NCBI RefSeq assembly: GCF_020531945.1
Contig: NZ_JAJATZ010000001.1
Coordinates: 434,001-498,000, forward strand
Source: Loktanella gaetbuli
GTDB lineage: Bacteria > Pseudomonadota > Alphaproteobacteria > Rhodobacterales > Rhodobacteraceae
Direction: 5' to 3'
DNA: 64,000 nt
Part shown: positions 24,289 through 34,530 of the stretch, one piece after another
How positions within the stretch are numbered: the stretch's first letter is position 1
Layout: the number at the start of each line of letters is the position of its first letter
The notes under the pieces: generated by a model
What the model saw: only the letters and a program-made list of their open reading frames with translations
Told to the model about the DNA's origin: nothing
Database searches by the model: none
Program-made: the position numbers and the translations under genes

Positions 24289-27200
24289 TTACTTCATCAA
24301 GAGCTTGGCTTCGTGCTTTTTCAGTGCCTTGCGGGCGGACTGGTAACCTTGCAGACCGGCTTCGGTCTTCAGCTCGGGGAAGAGTTCAAAGATCTCGTTC
24401 CGCTGGCTGTTGCCCAGACCATTCAGTGAATAGTCACCCGGGTGGAAGCTTTCGGTCCATGCCCCGTTCGACAGCACGACTTCGTGCTGTTCGAACATGA
24501 AGTGGATGTAGGTCGTCCGCATGACATCCACCGTATGGATCCCCTGCGCACCCACCATGTGCTTGGCCGCCGCAAGAACCTCACGCTCTTCAAAGTAGAG
24601 CTGCGTCTTCTCGCTGGACACCAGCAGGCGGTGGTTCGGAGACAGCATCATGTCGCGCTCTGGCAGACCGTGGCCCAGTGATCCGGCCTTGACCAGGATC
24701 GGCTTCATGTGCGGTTTCGCCGCCAGCTCCTTGCCGGTGAACTCCTTCTGACCGTACCAGGCGATTTCCTGGATGCCGTTGTCGCGGGTGATGATCTTGT
24801 CACCCACGCGCAGGTCCTCGACCAGACGCTCGCCCTTTGGCGTGGCGATCAGGGTGCCCGGCGTAAAGCAGGGTGCCTCGATCTCCTCAAAGGTCGCGGT
24901 CGTGCCATCCTTGAAGAAGATGGTACCGCTTTCGCGCAGCTCTTCCGCATCACCTGCACCGCCGTTGGTTTCGATCCGGTCGATCTTGTCCAGGGTCGCC
25001 TGGTCAAAGTTGAACCGGTCGATATCACCGTCGTCCGGGTCTTCGCCACCAAAGATGACATCGCCAGAGGATACGTCGGTAAAGGTATCGTTGCCGAACC
25101 CGCCGCGAACCACGTCAGCACCGTCACCGCTGCTGATGACGTCATCGTCGACACCCGCATCGATGTTGTCCGACCCGTCACCACCAAAGATGGTATCCGC
25201 ATCGTCGCCCGTCCGGATCGTATCGTCGCCGTCACCACCGAACACTGTGTCGCGGTTGTCGAACGGATCGGGATCAGCGGCCAGACCGTCGCCCGGATAA
25301 TCCTTGTCCGGCAGGTTGCTGTTACCCTCGTCGGTAAAGATCTGGTCGTTGCCAGCACCACCGTCGACCGTGTCGGACCCGCCGCCGGAGCGGATGACAT
25401 CGTTGCCGTCACCACCCAGGATGCTGTCGTCGCCGGTAAACCCGCCGATGATATCGTCCCCGGTGCCGCCATCGATGACGTCGTTGCCGCCGCCACCCTG
25501 GATGCTGTCGTTGCCAGCCCCACCAAAGATCAGGTCGTCACCGTTGTCACCCTGGATACGATCGTCGCCGTCGCCACCGTCAAGCAGATCGGTATCCGCA
25601 CCGCCTTGGATAAAGTCGTTGCCGGCCCCGCCATAGACAGAGTCGTTTCCAAAGCTGCCGGTCAGACTGTCATCGCCGTCGCCACCAAAGATGGTGTCGT
25701 CGCCCATGTTGCCCGCAACCGTGTCGTTTCCGGCCCCTGCAAAGATCTGATCATTGCCGTCACCGCCAAAGATCGAATCGTCGCCGCCCTGACTGCGGAT
25801 AACATCGTCACCCTCACCGCCCAGGATACTGTCGTCGCCGTCAAAGGCACCGATCAGATCGTTCCCTTCGCCACCGTCGATGGTGTCGTTGCCGCCACCG
25901 CCCTGGATGCTGTCGTCACCGACGCCACCAAAGATCTGGTCGTCGTCGTTGCCACCCTGGATCCTATCGTTTCCTTCATCGCCGTACAGCGTGTCGAAAC
26001 CGCTACCGCCCTGGATAAAGTCATCGCCAGTGCCGCCATAGACAAGGTCGTCGTCCAGGCTGCCGGTCAGGGTATCATTGCCCTGATCGCCATACAGCGT
26101 GTCGTTGCCTTGGTTCCCGGCGATCGTATCGTCGTCGATACCGCCAAAGATCAGGTCATCACCGGTCCCGCCAGAGATGCTGTCCGCATCGTCACGACCA
26201 TAGATCGTGTCGTTGCCAGCGCCGCCAAAGATGGTGTCGCGGTTGTCGTCGGGTGCCGGATCAATGGCATCGGGCAGATCAAAGGTATCCGTTTCCAGAC
26301 CGCCAAAGATCACGTCGTCACCGTCATCGCCCTGCAGGGTGTCAACGCCCTGCCCGCCGATGATCGTATCGTTGCCTGCACCGCCGCTGACAAAGTCATC
26401 GTCGATACCCGCGTCGATCGTGTCGTTGCCCGTGCCACCGAACACGATATCGTCGTCGTCGCCGGTTGTGATGATGTCATCACCTGCACCACCGTCGACC
26501 ACGTCGCGGTCATCGTTCGGGAACGGATCGTTGTCGCCGATCGGCAGACCCGGCACCGTGGCACCCGGATAGTCGTAGTCGGTCGCCGGGTTGGCGTGGT
26601 TGCCCGTGTTGATGACGTCGTTGCCGTCACCACCCGTGACAGAGTCGCTGCCGACCCCGCCCGTGATGCTGTCGTCGCCTGCGTCACCGGCCAGCGTATC
26701 ATTGCCGGCACCGCCTTGGATGGTGTCGTTGCCGTCACCACCAGCGACGACGTCGTCGCCCAGGTTGCCGTCCAGCACGTCGTTGCCAGCGCCACCGTCG
26801 ATGGTGTCGTTGTCGTCACCGCCGTTGATGGTGTCATTGCCGGCACCGCCCTCGATGGTATCGACGCCGTCGCCACCGCGGATCGAGTCGTCTCCCTCAC
26901 CGCCGAGGATGCTATCATCCCCGTCGTTGCCAAAGATGCTGTCGTTGCCAGCGTCACCGCTCAGCGTGTCGTCGCCGACACCACCGTCGATTGTGTCATC
27001 GTCGGCTCCGCCAAAGACTTCGTCGTTGCCGTCACCGGCGTCGATGCTGTCGTCACCTTCGAACCCGAGGATCAGGTCGTCGTTGCCGGTATCGCCGGGC
27101 AGTTTGGCATCGTTGCCGTCGACGATATCGCCATCCGCATCCACATAGGGAATGTCGGGGTTGATGATGTCGTCACCGGCGGTGCCCTGAATGGTACCGT

Positions 27201-30200
27201 CGTTGTCACCACCCACGCGGAAGGTCACGGTCGCCGTATCGGTACCGCCATTCCCGTCGCTGATGGTATAGGTGACCGATGTCTCGACCACGTCGTTCAG
27301 GCCGACATTGTCGAAATCACCGTTCGGATCGAAATCGACCGTACCGTCGGCGGCAATGGTGAACAGACCACCGTTGTCACCGGCCACAGGCGTGCCGACG
27401 CCACCCAGGGCTGCATTGACACCGACCACGGTCAGCGTGTCGCCCTCGGGGTCGGTATCGACGCCTGCGCCGTTGTCACCGGTAATGACATTCCCGTCGA
27501 CATCGCCGGCGGTTTCGTCTGCCGCAACCACAAAGATATCGTCACTGGCCACGGGACCGTCATTGGTGCCGATCACGGTCAGGGTGACCGTCACGGGATC
27601 GCCCGGCAGGCCAGAGTCGTCCTGGGGTGTGTAGGTGACCGTCGTGGTGGCTTCTTCGCCCTCCGCCAGATCATCGAATTCACCGTTCGGATCAAAGGTG
27701 ACCGTCCCATCGGGATTAATGGTCACCAGACCACCGTTGTCGCCTGCGACAGGCTGGCCGACATTTGCCGGATCGCCGTTCACGGAACCGACCGTCAGCG
27801 GATCGCCTTCGGGGTCGCTGTCGTTGTCCAGAACGTTGCCGATCACTGTCGTCGGATCCTGATCCTCGGACACCGGGAATTCATCCATGACCGCCACGGG
27901 GGCGTCATTGGTTCCCGTCACCGTGATCGTCACCGTCGCCGTGTCCTCGGCCCCGGCGGGGTCGGTCACGGTGTAGGTCACGGTCGTGGTGCGCTCTTCG
28001 CCCTCGCCCAGGTCATCGAAATCACCGGCCGGGTCAAAGGTGACCGTGCCGTCCGGCGCGATGGTGACCGTGCCGCCATCGGGCAGGTCAACAGGCTGGC
28101 CCACGTCGCCCGGCACTCCGTTCACGGCCGCAACCGTCAGCGGATCGCCGTTCGGATCAACGTCGTTGTCCAGCACATTGCCGATGATGCCGCTTGGGTC
28201 GTCCTCGCCCGCGGTCAGCGGATCATTCGTCGCCACCGGTGCGCCATTGGTGCCCGTCACGGTGATGGTCACCGTCGTGGAGTCCTCGCCGCCGTTGCCG
28301 TCGATGACCGTGTAGGTGACCGTTGTCGTGACTTCTTCGCCTTCGGCCAGGTTGTCGAATTCACCGTTCGGATCAAAGGAAGCAGACCCGTCGGGGTTGA
28401 TCGTGACCAGACCGCCGTTGTCGCCAGCCACGGGCTGACCCACCTTCGCCGGATCGCCATCGACCGCACCCACCGTCAGGACATCGTTGAGGTCCGGATC
28501 GGTATCGTTGCCCAACACGTTGTCCAGCGGCTGAACCATATCCGCCGACGACACACCGGTATCCGCGACCGCAATTGGCGCGTCGTTGGTCCCGGTCACG
28601 GTGATCGTCACCGTTGCCGTGTCCTCGACCCCATCGGGGTCGGTCACGGTATAGGTGACCGTCGTGGTCGCGGTTTCGCCCTCGCCCAGCTGCTCGAAAT
28701 CGTCGTTGGGGTCGAATGCGATCGTGCCGTTCGGCGCGATGGTGACCGTGCCGCCGTTGTCGGCGGCCACAGGCACGCCCACGCTGTTGGAATCACCATT
28801 CACCGCAGACACCGTCAGAGGATCATTCTCGGGGTCGGTATCGTTGCCCAGCACGTTGCCGATGACGGCATTCGCGTCATCCTCACCCGCACCCAGATCA
28901 TCCGCGACGGCCACGGGACCGTCATTGGTGCCGATCACGGTCAGGGTGACCGTCACGGGATCGCCCGGCAGGCCAGAGTCGTCCTGGGGTGTGTAGGTGA
29001 CCGTCGTGGTGGCTTCTTCGCCCTCCGCCAGATCATCGAATTCACCGTTCGGATCAAAGGTGACCGTCCCATCGGGATTAATGGTCACCAGACCACCGTT
29101 GTCGCCTGCGACAGGCTGGCCGACATTTGCCGGATCGCCGTTCACGGAACCGACCGTCAGCGGATCGCCTTCGGGGTCGCTGTCGTTGTCCAGAACGTTG
29201 CCGATCACTGTCGTCGGATCCTGATCCTCGGACACCGGGAATTCATCCATGACCGCCACGGGGGCGTCATTGGTTCCCGTCACCGTGATCGTCACCGTCG
29301 CCGTGTCCTCAGCCCCGTCAGGGTCGGTCACGGTATAGGTAAAGGTGGTCGTGGCAGTTTCGCCCTCGCCCAGCTCTTCGAAATCGCCAGCGGGGTCGAA
29401 TGTGACCGTGCCGTCAGGCGCGATGGTCACGGTGCCACCGTCCGGCAGATCGACCGGCTGGCCGACATCACCCGGCACGCCGTTGACGGCGGATACCGTC
29501 AGCGTGTCATTGTCGGGATCGGTATCGTTACCCAGCACATTGCCGATGATGCCGCTTGGGTCGTCCTCGCCTGCGGTCAGCAGGTCCTCGACCGCAACCG
29601 GCGCACCATTTTCAGGCTCACCACCGCGGATTTCCTCGATCTCGGTGTAGTCGATGACGCCGCCGGTCGGGTTGCCGTTTCCATCGGTAAAGATGATCCG
29701 ACCCGAGAAGCTGTCGCCATCCGCATCCAGCACGGGCAGACCTACGCCGCCCGGACCTGCGTTGATGAACGGCTGACCCGCCGGGATTTCCAGCACGTCG
29801 AAATCGGTCCCGGTCGTCGTGCCCGTGCCGCCGTCGACAACATCGCCTGCCGTGGCGCGGATCGTATCGGCATCGTCGCCGCCAAAGATCTTGTCGTTGC
29901 CACCTGTACCGATGATCAGATCGTCGCCCGCATCGCCGTACAGCGTATCGTTGCCCAGATCACCCACAAGGATATCGTTGCCGTCACCGCCATAGGCCGT
30001 GTCGTCGGCAAAACCGAGCGATTCATTTGCCAGACCCTGTTCACCGTCAGCCCAGGAGCCCACGTGAATTTCGTCATCGCCCGCACCGCCATAGATGACA
30101 TCGGACCCGTCAGCGTTCGGATCGAAGGCTTCGCCTGTCTTGTCGGACACGCGGCTGTCGTCGTCACCGGTGATGATATCGTCGCCGGCACCACCCGTGA

Positions 30201-33200
30201 TGGTGTCGTCGCCCGACCCGCCCGCAAAGGCGTTGTCGTATTCATCTGCCGGACGCGCGCCGGATGCGGCCTGACCACCGGTTCCGTCGGGATCACCCGC
30301 ACCTGCGGTGATCGTGTCATTGCCAGCGCTGCCGCTGACGAAATCCTGACCGCCGCCCGCGATGATGCGGTCGTCACCTTCGTCACCGACCAGCACGTCG
30401 TCGCCGTTGTCGCCGACCAGAATGTCGTCACCAGCGCCACCGAATGCGGTGTCTGCGGCATTGCCCAGCGATTCATTCGCCAGATCCTGCTCGCCATCGG
30501 CCCAGGTGCCGACGTGGATTTCGTCGTTGCCTTCGCCACCAAAGATCGTGTCGGACCCGTCTGCACCCGCGTCAAAGCCTTGGCCCGTCTTTTCGGACAC
30601 GCGGCTGTCGTCATCACCCGTGATGATGTCGTCACCGACGCCGCCCACGATCAGGTCGTCGCCAGCACCGCCAGCATAGGCGTTCTGGTAATCGTCTGCG
30701 GGCCGCATACCCGATGCGGGCGCGGTTGACGGATCAACCTCGTCACCGACACCGGCAGTGATCACGTCGTTGCCTTCGCCGCCGTCGATAAAGTCCTGAC
30801 CGCCGTTGCCTTCGATGATGTCGTTGCCAGCACCGCCGTCGATCACGTCGTCGCCGTCAACAGCCACGATGGGCGTGCCACCATTGCCGCCACCGATGGG
30901 CGTCCCGGTGCCTGCCGGCACGTTGTAACTGGTCGCGATTTCGTTGAACGGGATGTGCGGATGGGTGCTGATGCGGCCGATGACCTCATAGGTCTCGTCC
31001 TGGGTCAGCGGCTTGTCGGTCACGAAACCCACGGTCTCGTTGCCATTCAGCTCGACCGCATAGACGTCGATCACATTGCCTGCGCTGTCACGTACCGAAT
31101 ACGCGTATTCGGGGGTAAAGCGTGTCCCGGCCTTGCCGAACTCGCCGTCGATGGTGACGCTCTGCGCCAGTACCTGCGACGTGTCGCCATCGCCGAACAG
31201 CAGGTCATTGTCGTTGACACCAACCGAAACCGGCTGCGTGCCGACGGGGATGGTAAACGTATTGCCCACAACATTGCTGTTACCCGACGTGCCGTCGGGG
31301 AATGTCGGATGCTTTCCAGCCGCCGTGGTCTGATCGACCGTCGACAGGTCCCAGACAGCCAGTGTGAACTTGGCACCCGCAACAGGTGCGATCTGCACGG
31401 TGTCGTCGGTCTGCGGCGGGGTCGGATCGACCGGGTCCGTGACAACGCCATTGTCGCCACGGATCACGTCGTCGCCGGAACCGCCCAGAATGCTGTCATC
31501 GCCGCCGTTGCCGGCGATGATGTCGTCACCTGCCCCACCGTCGATGAAATCATTGCCGGCATCGGCATTGTCGCCGCCCGCCAGATCGGGTGCCGCGTTG
31601 AAGTAGATGTCGGTGACATTGATGCCGGAATTGTCGTGCCCGTCCTGCGTGTGGGTCAACACGATTTTCGACACCGGGCCCTGCACCAGCACATTCAGGT
31701 TATAATTGGGGGACGTGTCGGCCTGATACCCACCGTTGCTGTCGGCCGTGTCCGCACCGGCCACGGAGTCCGTGTCCTTCAGTGTCAGATGGCTTCCGCC
31801 GGTCAGGGTCACAGGGATCGCGACACCGTTCGCGTCAAAGGCCTCGATCTTGACCACGCCGTCGCCGTCGATGTCATTGACGTTGAACGACACGTTTTCG
31901 ACTGGTGCCGAGAACGCCCACTGGAACTGGCCCGTGTTGCCGAAACCGCTGGTTTCCGACGCCAGCGACGTGTCGTTGTCCACGACCTCGCCACCCGACA
32001 GGATGCCTTGGGTGTTCAGCGCATCATGGCTGAGTTCCGAGAAGTGCGCGCCTGTGTCGATGGTGCGCGTGTAGGTCACGTCGATGGCACCGGTGTTCTG
32101 CGTCACGGTCGAATCGACCTCTGCATCGGTCACCAGGTCCCAGTTGAAGGATTCACGCACCACGGGGCCCGGCGTGCCGCCAGCCTGACCAGAGGTGTCA
32201 CCGTCGATCGTGTCGTTGCCCGAACCGCCAAAGATGCTGTCGTCGCCGCCGTTGCCTTCGATCACGTCATTGCCGGACCCGCCGAACAGGACGTCGTCGC
32301 CTGCCACGCCTTCGTCCACGATGGTGGACGCGCCGTCAAAATACACATCGGTGATGTTGATACCGGAATTGTTGTAGCCATCCTGCGAATGGAACACCTC
32401 GATGCGGGACACGGGACCGGGAATGGTCACGGTCGTCGAATAGGCGTCAGAGGTGTCTTCTTGGTAGCCGCCGTTGCTGTCGATGGTATCCGCACCGGCC
32501 ACACTGTCGGTGTTTTTCAGCGTGACATGCGATCCGCCGTCCAGATTGACGGTTATCTGCTGGCCGTTGGCGTCGAACGCCTGCACCCGTACCACGCCGT
32601 CACCGTCCACATCGTTGATGTTGAACGACACGTTGGTCACCGGCGTATCGAACGCCAGGTTGTATTGCGCATTCTTGTGCGATGCAGGCAGTTCCGACGA
32701 CAAGGAGCTGGTGCCGTCGATCGCCTCGCCATCGGCATCGATCCCGTTGATGTTCTGGACATTGCCAGCCAGCGTGGTGTCGATCTCGTGCGGGTAGTTT
32801 TCGCTGAAGGTAAAGCTGACGTTGACCGTGCCGGTATCCTGCGTGAAATGCTGGAGATGGCCATTCGTGGCAATGCCGGGGGCCTTGTTCCATTCGAACG
32901 ATTCACGCGCGCCGACAGCAATCACGTCACCGCCTGCATCGCCGAAAATCGTGTCGTCGCCGCCCTGGCCGAACACGGTATCGTCGCCGGCACCACCAAA
33001 CAGCAGGTCGTCGCCATCAGCTGCGGTTTCGCCGCCGCCGGCTGTGTCGCCAAACACGGTGTCCTCGCCCAGACCGGCCAGCACAGTGTCGTCGCCCAGA
33101 CCTGCAACCACGATATCATCGTCAGGACCAGCGCCAGCGGCAATCGCGTCGCCAGCGTCGATCCGGTCACCTTCGGGGTCGCCATTGTAGGCACCATTGA

Positions 33201-33774
33201 TCACATCGTCGCCGTCCGTGCCCAGCACGGTGCCATCGCCATCGGGGGCCGGCGGCGTGACGACGACGGGGGCGAAAGTGGTGTTGTCGACGGACTGGTT
33301 AGAGAACCAGCCACTGGAATCGGTCGTCTTGATGTCGGTGATTTCGATCTGCGCGATGGAGAGATTGTCGAGGGTGCCGCCGTTCAGCAGGTCGCTGACG
33401 AACAGGTCACCGTTGTCCTGCTGGACCAGCAGGGCGTCGATGTCGCGCACGGAACCATCCGACAGCGTCACGCGCAGCGTACCGGTCAGCGTGCTGTCGG
33501 TCTTGTTGTGATAGGATGTGCCGTTGATCGTGTAGGCGACCGTGTCGTGGCTGTTCTCGTTGTCAGAGATCACGCCGTCATGCTCTGCGTCCCGCAGCGT
33601 CGCCTGGACCAGCGAGAGCTGGCTGGACGTACGCGTAATACCTTCCAGGTTGGCTGCATGCTCTGCGTCGTAATTGACGGTTTTGAACAGCAAAAGGGAT
33701 GTGGTGAACTCGCTGACATCGACGTCAGCGTAATTGCCGAGATAAATCAGATTTACGTTCGAAATAGCAGTCAT
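24289..33774 (-). CDS. Giant RTX/cadherin-like/Hint-domain protein, 3161 residues
   Basis: Very large, probably secreted, calcium-binding protein. Approximate order: unique N-terminal region (1-180); RTX nonapeptides of the GGxGxDxhx type (180-285); beta-rich module starting ARESFEW (288-488); short RTX; a second copy starting VRESFNW (538-728); a module with KFTLAVWDLS (790-950); RTX (960-1325); seven cadherin/VCBS-like repeats of about 113 residues with GTNDAPVAV and TVTFDPxGxF (1380-2190); a long RTX array (2195-2905); and a C-terminal Hint_2 domain from CFTPGTLIATPKGERLVEDL (about 2968) with SPNHRLLV. I find only one cysteine, the Hint nucleophile. There is no signal peptide, so type I secretion is expected, but no transporter is adjacent. 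ATG 33774 has GGAGAG five bases upstream. The role (adhesin, S-layer or matrix) is inference. Confidence 0.9.
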   Translation of the reverse strand: MTAISNVNLIYLGNYADVDVSEFTTSLLLFKTVNYDAEHAANLEGITRTSSQLSLVQATLRDAEHDGVISDNENSHDTVAYTINGTSYHNKTDSTLTGTLRVTLSDGSVRDIDALLVQQDNGDLFVSDLLNGGTLDNLSIAQIEITDIKTTDSSGWFSNQSVDNTTFAPVVVTPPAPDGDGTVLGTDGDDVINGAYNGDPEGDRIDAGDAIAAGAGPDDDIVVAGLGDDTVLAGLGEDTVFGDTAGGGETAADGDDLLFGGAGDDTVFGQGGDDTIFGDAGGDVIAVGARESFEWNKAPGIATNGHLQHFTQDTGTVNVSFTFSENYPHEIDTTLAGNVQNINGIDADGEAIDGTSSLSSELPASHKNAQYNLAFDTPVTNVSFNINDVDGDGVVRVQAFDANGQQITVNLDGGSHVTLKNTDSVAGADTIDSNGGYQEDTSDAYSTTVTIPGPVSRIEVFHSQDGYNNSGINITDVYFDGASTIVDEGVAGDDVLFGGSGNDVIEGNGGDDSIFGGSGNDTIDGDTSGQAGGTPGPVVRESFNWDLVTDAEVDSTVTQNTGAIDVTYTRTIDTGAHFSELSHDALNTQGILSGGEVVDNDTSLASETSGFGNTGQFQWAFSAPVENVSFNVNDIDGDGVVKIEAFDANGVAIPVTLTGGSHLTLKDTDSVAGADTADSNGGYQADTSPNYNLNVLVQGPVSKIVLTHTQDGHDNSGINVTDIYFNAAPDLAGGDNADAGNDFIDGGAGDDIIAGNGGDDSILGGSGDDVIRGDNGVVTDPVDPTPPQTDDTVQIAPVAGAKFTLAVWDLSTVDQTTAAGKHPTFPDGTSGNSNVVGNTFTIPVGTQPVSVGVNDNDLLFGDGDTSQVLAQSVTIDGEFGKAGTRFTPEYAYSVRDSAGNVIDVYAVELNGNETVGFVTDKPLTQDETYEVIGRISTHPHIPFNEIATSYNVPAGTGTPIGGGNGGTPIVAVDGDDVIDGGAGNDIIEGNGGQDFIDGGEGNDVITAGVGDEVDPSTAPASGMRPADDYQNAYAGGAGDDLIVGGVGDDIITGDDDSRVSEKTGQGFDAGADGSDTIFGGEGNDEIHVGTWADGEQDLANESLGNAADTAFGGAGDDILVGDNGDDVLVGDEGDDRIIAGGGQDFVSGSAGNDTITAGAGDPDGTGGQAASGARPADEYDNAFAGGSGDDTITGGAGDDIITGDDDSRVSDKTGEAFDPNADGSDVIYGGAGDDEIHVGSWADGEQGLANESLGFADDTAYGGDGNDILVGDLGNDTLYGDAGDDLIIGTGGNDKIFGGDDADTIRATAGDVVDGGTGTTTGTDFDVLEIPAGQPFINAGPGGVGLPVLDADGDSFSGRIIFTDGNGNPTGGVIDYTEIEEIRGGEPENGAPVAVEDLLTAGEDDPSGIIGNVLGNDTDPDNDTLTVSAVNGVPGDVGQPVDLPDGGTVTIAPDGTVTFDPAGDFEELGEGETATTTFTYTVTDPDGAEDTATVTITVTGTNDAPVAVMDEFPVSEDQDPTTVIGNVLDNDSDPEGDPLTVGSVNGDPANVGQPVAGDNGGLVTINPDGTVTFDPNGEFDDLAEGEEATTTVTYTPQDDSGLPGDPVTVTLTVIGTNDGPVAVADDLGAGEDDANAVIGNVLGNDTDPENDPLTVSAVNGDSNSVGVPVAADNGGTVTIAPNGTIAFDPNDDFEQLGEGETATTTVTYTVTDPDGVEDTATVTITVTGTNDAPIAVADTGVSSADMVQPLDNVLGNDTDPDLNDVLTVGAVDGDPAKVGQPVAGDNGGLVTINPDGSASFDPNGEFDNLAEGEEVTTTVTYTVIDGNGGEDSTTVTITVTGTNGAPVATNDPLTAGEDDPSGIIGNVLDNDVDPNGDPLTVAAVNGVPGDVGQPVDLPDGGTVTIAPDGTVTFDPAGDFDDLGEGEERTTTVTYTVTDPAGAEDTATVTITVTGTNDAPVAVMDEFPVSEDQDPTTVIGNVLDNDSDPEGDPLTVGSVNGDPANVGQPVAGDNGGLVTINPDGTVTFDPNGEFDDLAEGEEATTTVTYTPQDDSGLPGDPVTVTLTVIGTNDGPVASDDIFVVAADETAGDVDGNVITGDNGAGVDTDPEGDTLTVVGVNAALGGVGTPVAGDNGGLFTIAADGTVDFDPNGDFDNVGLNDVVETSVTYTISDGNGGTDTATVTFRVGGDNDGTIQGTAGDDIINPDIPYVDADGDIVDGNDAKLPGDTGNDDLILGFEGDDSIDAGDGNDEVFGGADDDTIDGGVGDDTLSGDAGNDSIFGNDGDDSILGGEGDDSIRGGDGVDTIEGGAGNDTINGGDDNDTIDGGAGNDVLDGNLGDDVVAGGDGNDTIQGGAGNDTLAGDAGDDSITGGVGSDSVTGGDGNDVINTGNHANPATDYDYPGATVPGLPIGDNDPFPNDDRDVVDGGAGDDIITTGDDDDIVFGGTGNDTIDAGIDDDFVSGGAGNDTIIGGQGVDTLQGDDGDDVIFGGLETDTFDLPDAIDPAPDDNRDTIFGGAGNDTIYGRDDADSISGGTGDDLIFGGIDDDTIAGNQGNDTLYGDQGNDTLTGSLDDDLVYGGTGDDFIQGGSGFDTLYGDEGNDRIQGGNDDDQIFGGVGDDSIQGGGGNDTIDGGEGNDLIGAFDGDDSILGGEGDDVIRSQGGDDSIFGGDGNDQIFAGAGNDTVAGNMGDDTIFGGDGDDSLTGSFGNDSVYGGAGNDFIQGGADTDLLDGGDGDDRIQGDNGDDLIFGGAGNDSIQGGGGNDVIDGGTGDDIIGGFTGDDSILGGDGNDVIRSGGGSDTVDGGAGNDQIFTDEGNSNLPDKDYPGDGLAADPDPFDNRDTVFGGDGDDTIRTGDDADTIFGGDGSDNIDAGVDDDVISSGDGADVVRGGFGNDTFTDVSSGDVIFGGEDPDDGDIDRFNFDQATLDKIDRIETNGGAGDAEELRESGTIFFKDGTTATFEEIEAPCFTPGTLIATPKGERLVEDLRVGDKIITRDNGIQEIAWYGQKEFTGKELAAKPHMKPILVKAGSLGHGLPERDMMLSPNHRLLVSSEKTQLYFEEREVLAAAKHMVGAQGIHTVDVMRTTYIHFMFEQHEVVLSNGAWTESFHPGDYSLNGLGNSQRNEIFELFPELKTEAGLQGYQSARKALKKHEAKLLMK
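27547..27948 (-). repeat. 402-bp perfect direct repeat, copy 1
   Basis: Base-for-base identical with 28909-29310 when read line by line (offset 1362 bp, or 454 codons). It lies inside the RTX gene and encodes one cadherin-like repeat starting GTNDAPVAVMDEF plus part of the next boundary. Confidence 0.95.
28909..29310 (-). repeat. 402-bp perfect direct repeat, copy 2
   Basis: Second copy of the element at 27547. The same 1362-bp periodicity continues with divergence on the downstream side (for example the segments at 28171 and 29533), so a block of about four cadherin-like repeats was duplicated. Confidence 0.95.
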
Positions 33775-34397
33775 GATAGCTCTCCAAAGCCAAACTGTGC
33801 GCAGACACAGGCTCCCGCCCACCAGGGCGAAAACGCGAAATCGGCGTCAGCCGACTAAATAAAACTGCAAGATCAGGGATTGGACCCTGCCAGCAGACAC
33901 CACATTCCCCACGATCAACGTGGGCCGGTCGTCCCCAAACAACCGGTTGCCCCCCCAAGGACACAATATGAATACCCACAGCAGCGTGCGTGAGAAAGTA
34001 AAAAAAGAGTATATGCACGCTTTACACGTAAGAGTTGTGCGACTTTGCAGGCATTCACGGCTTGTCCAGCGACAACGTCCAACCCCATTGTTTCCAAAAT
34101 AGAAACGCCAATTCGGGTGGCTGGTGTGATGTCGGGCCAAACGACCTGTTTCACGCCCATTTTGCGCCTTTTAGGGCAAGTTTCGGAAAATGACTCGCCA
34201 GTCAGTTGCAGAATGCGAAACAGTCATACCGTCGCCACATTTCGGCCAAAATATTTTCCAGATCAACCAAAACCAAATCTCGATCAGGAAACAAACAGGC
34301 CATGCCCGCACCACTGTTCACGCGTTACGGCGGAATCAGGGCATAATGTGGCGCGACAGCAGTCAGTCAGGGGAATTCGGGGCAGCGCCAATGCGCT
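33775..34397. other. Gene-free, relatively AT-rich gap upstream of the RTX gene
   Basis: About 620 bp between the RTX start and tRNA-Leu. It looks visibly richer in A and T than its surroundings (for example around 33990-34020 and 34230-34300). No ORF looks like a protein. A small inverted repeat CCCACG/CGTGGG is at 33908-33924. It presumably carries the RTX promoter and regulatory sites; I see no integrase remnant or second tRNA end. Confidence 0.5.
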
Positions 34398-34483
34398 TGG
34401 TACCGGTGGTCGGACTCGAACCGACAAGCCCTTGCGGGCGGGGGATTTTGAATCCCCTGCGTCTACCATTCCGCCACACCGGC
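34398..34483 (-). tRNA. tRNA-Leu (anticodon CAA)
   Basis: 86 nt including an encoded CCA. The acceptor GCCGGTG pairs with CACCGGT (first pair G-U). The anticodon stem GGGGA/TCCCC holds the loop TTCAAAA with CAA. A variable arm (CGCCCGCAAGGGCT region) typical of class II leucine tRNAs is present, and the T arm GTCGG TTCGAGT CCGAC is canonical. Confidence 0.96.
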
Positions 34484-34530
34484 CGGTGCGCAGGCTGTTA
34501 CCCCCGCCCGGCGACCGCGTCAATCGCAGG

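Noticed and set aside
24709..30729. A 2006-codon open frame on the plus strand
   Set aside because: It lies entirely antisense to the RTX gene and arises because the Gly-Asp-rich repeats rarely give stop codons on the other strand; its product is repetitive and matches no known protein pattern.
24290..33770. RTX DNA repeats as a CRISPR or satellite array
   Set aside because: The periodicity follows codon triplets of nonapeptides and cadherin units in one uninterrupted reading frame; spacers are not unique sequences of constant length.
30955..33858. A 967-codon open frame on the plus strand
   Set aside because: Same explanation: antisense shadow of the N-terminal RTX region, with no plausible start context.
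34398..34483. tRNA-Leu as an integration site
   Set aside because: No integrase, no phage or plasmid genes and no visible duplicate of the tRNA 3' end within the window.
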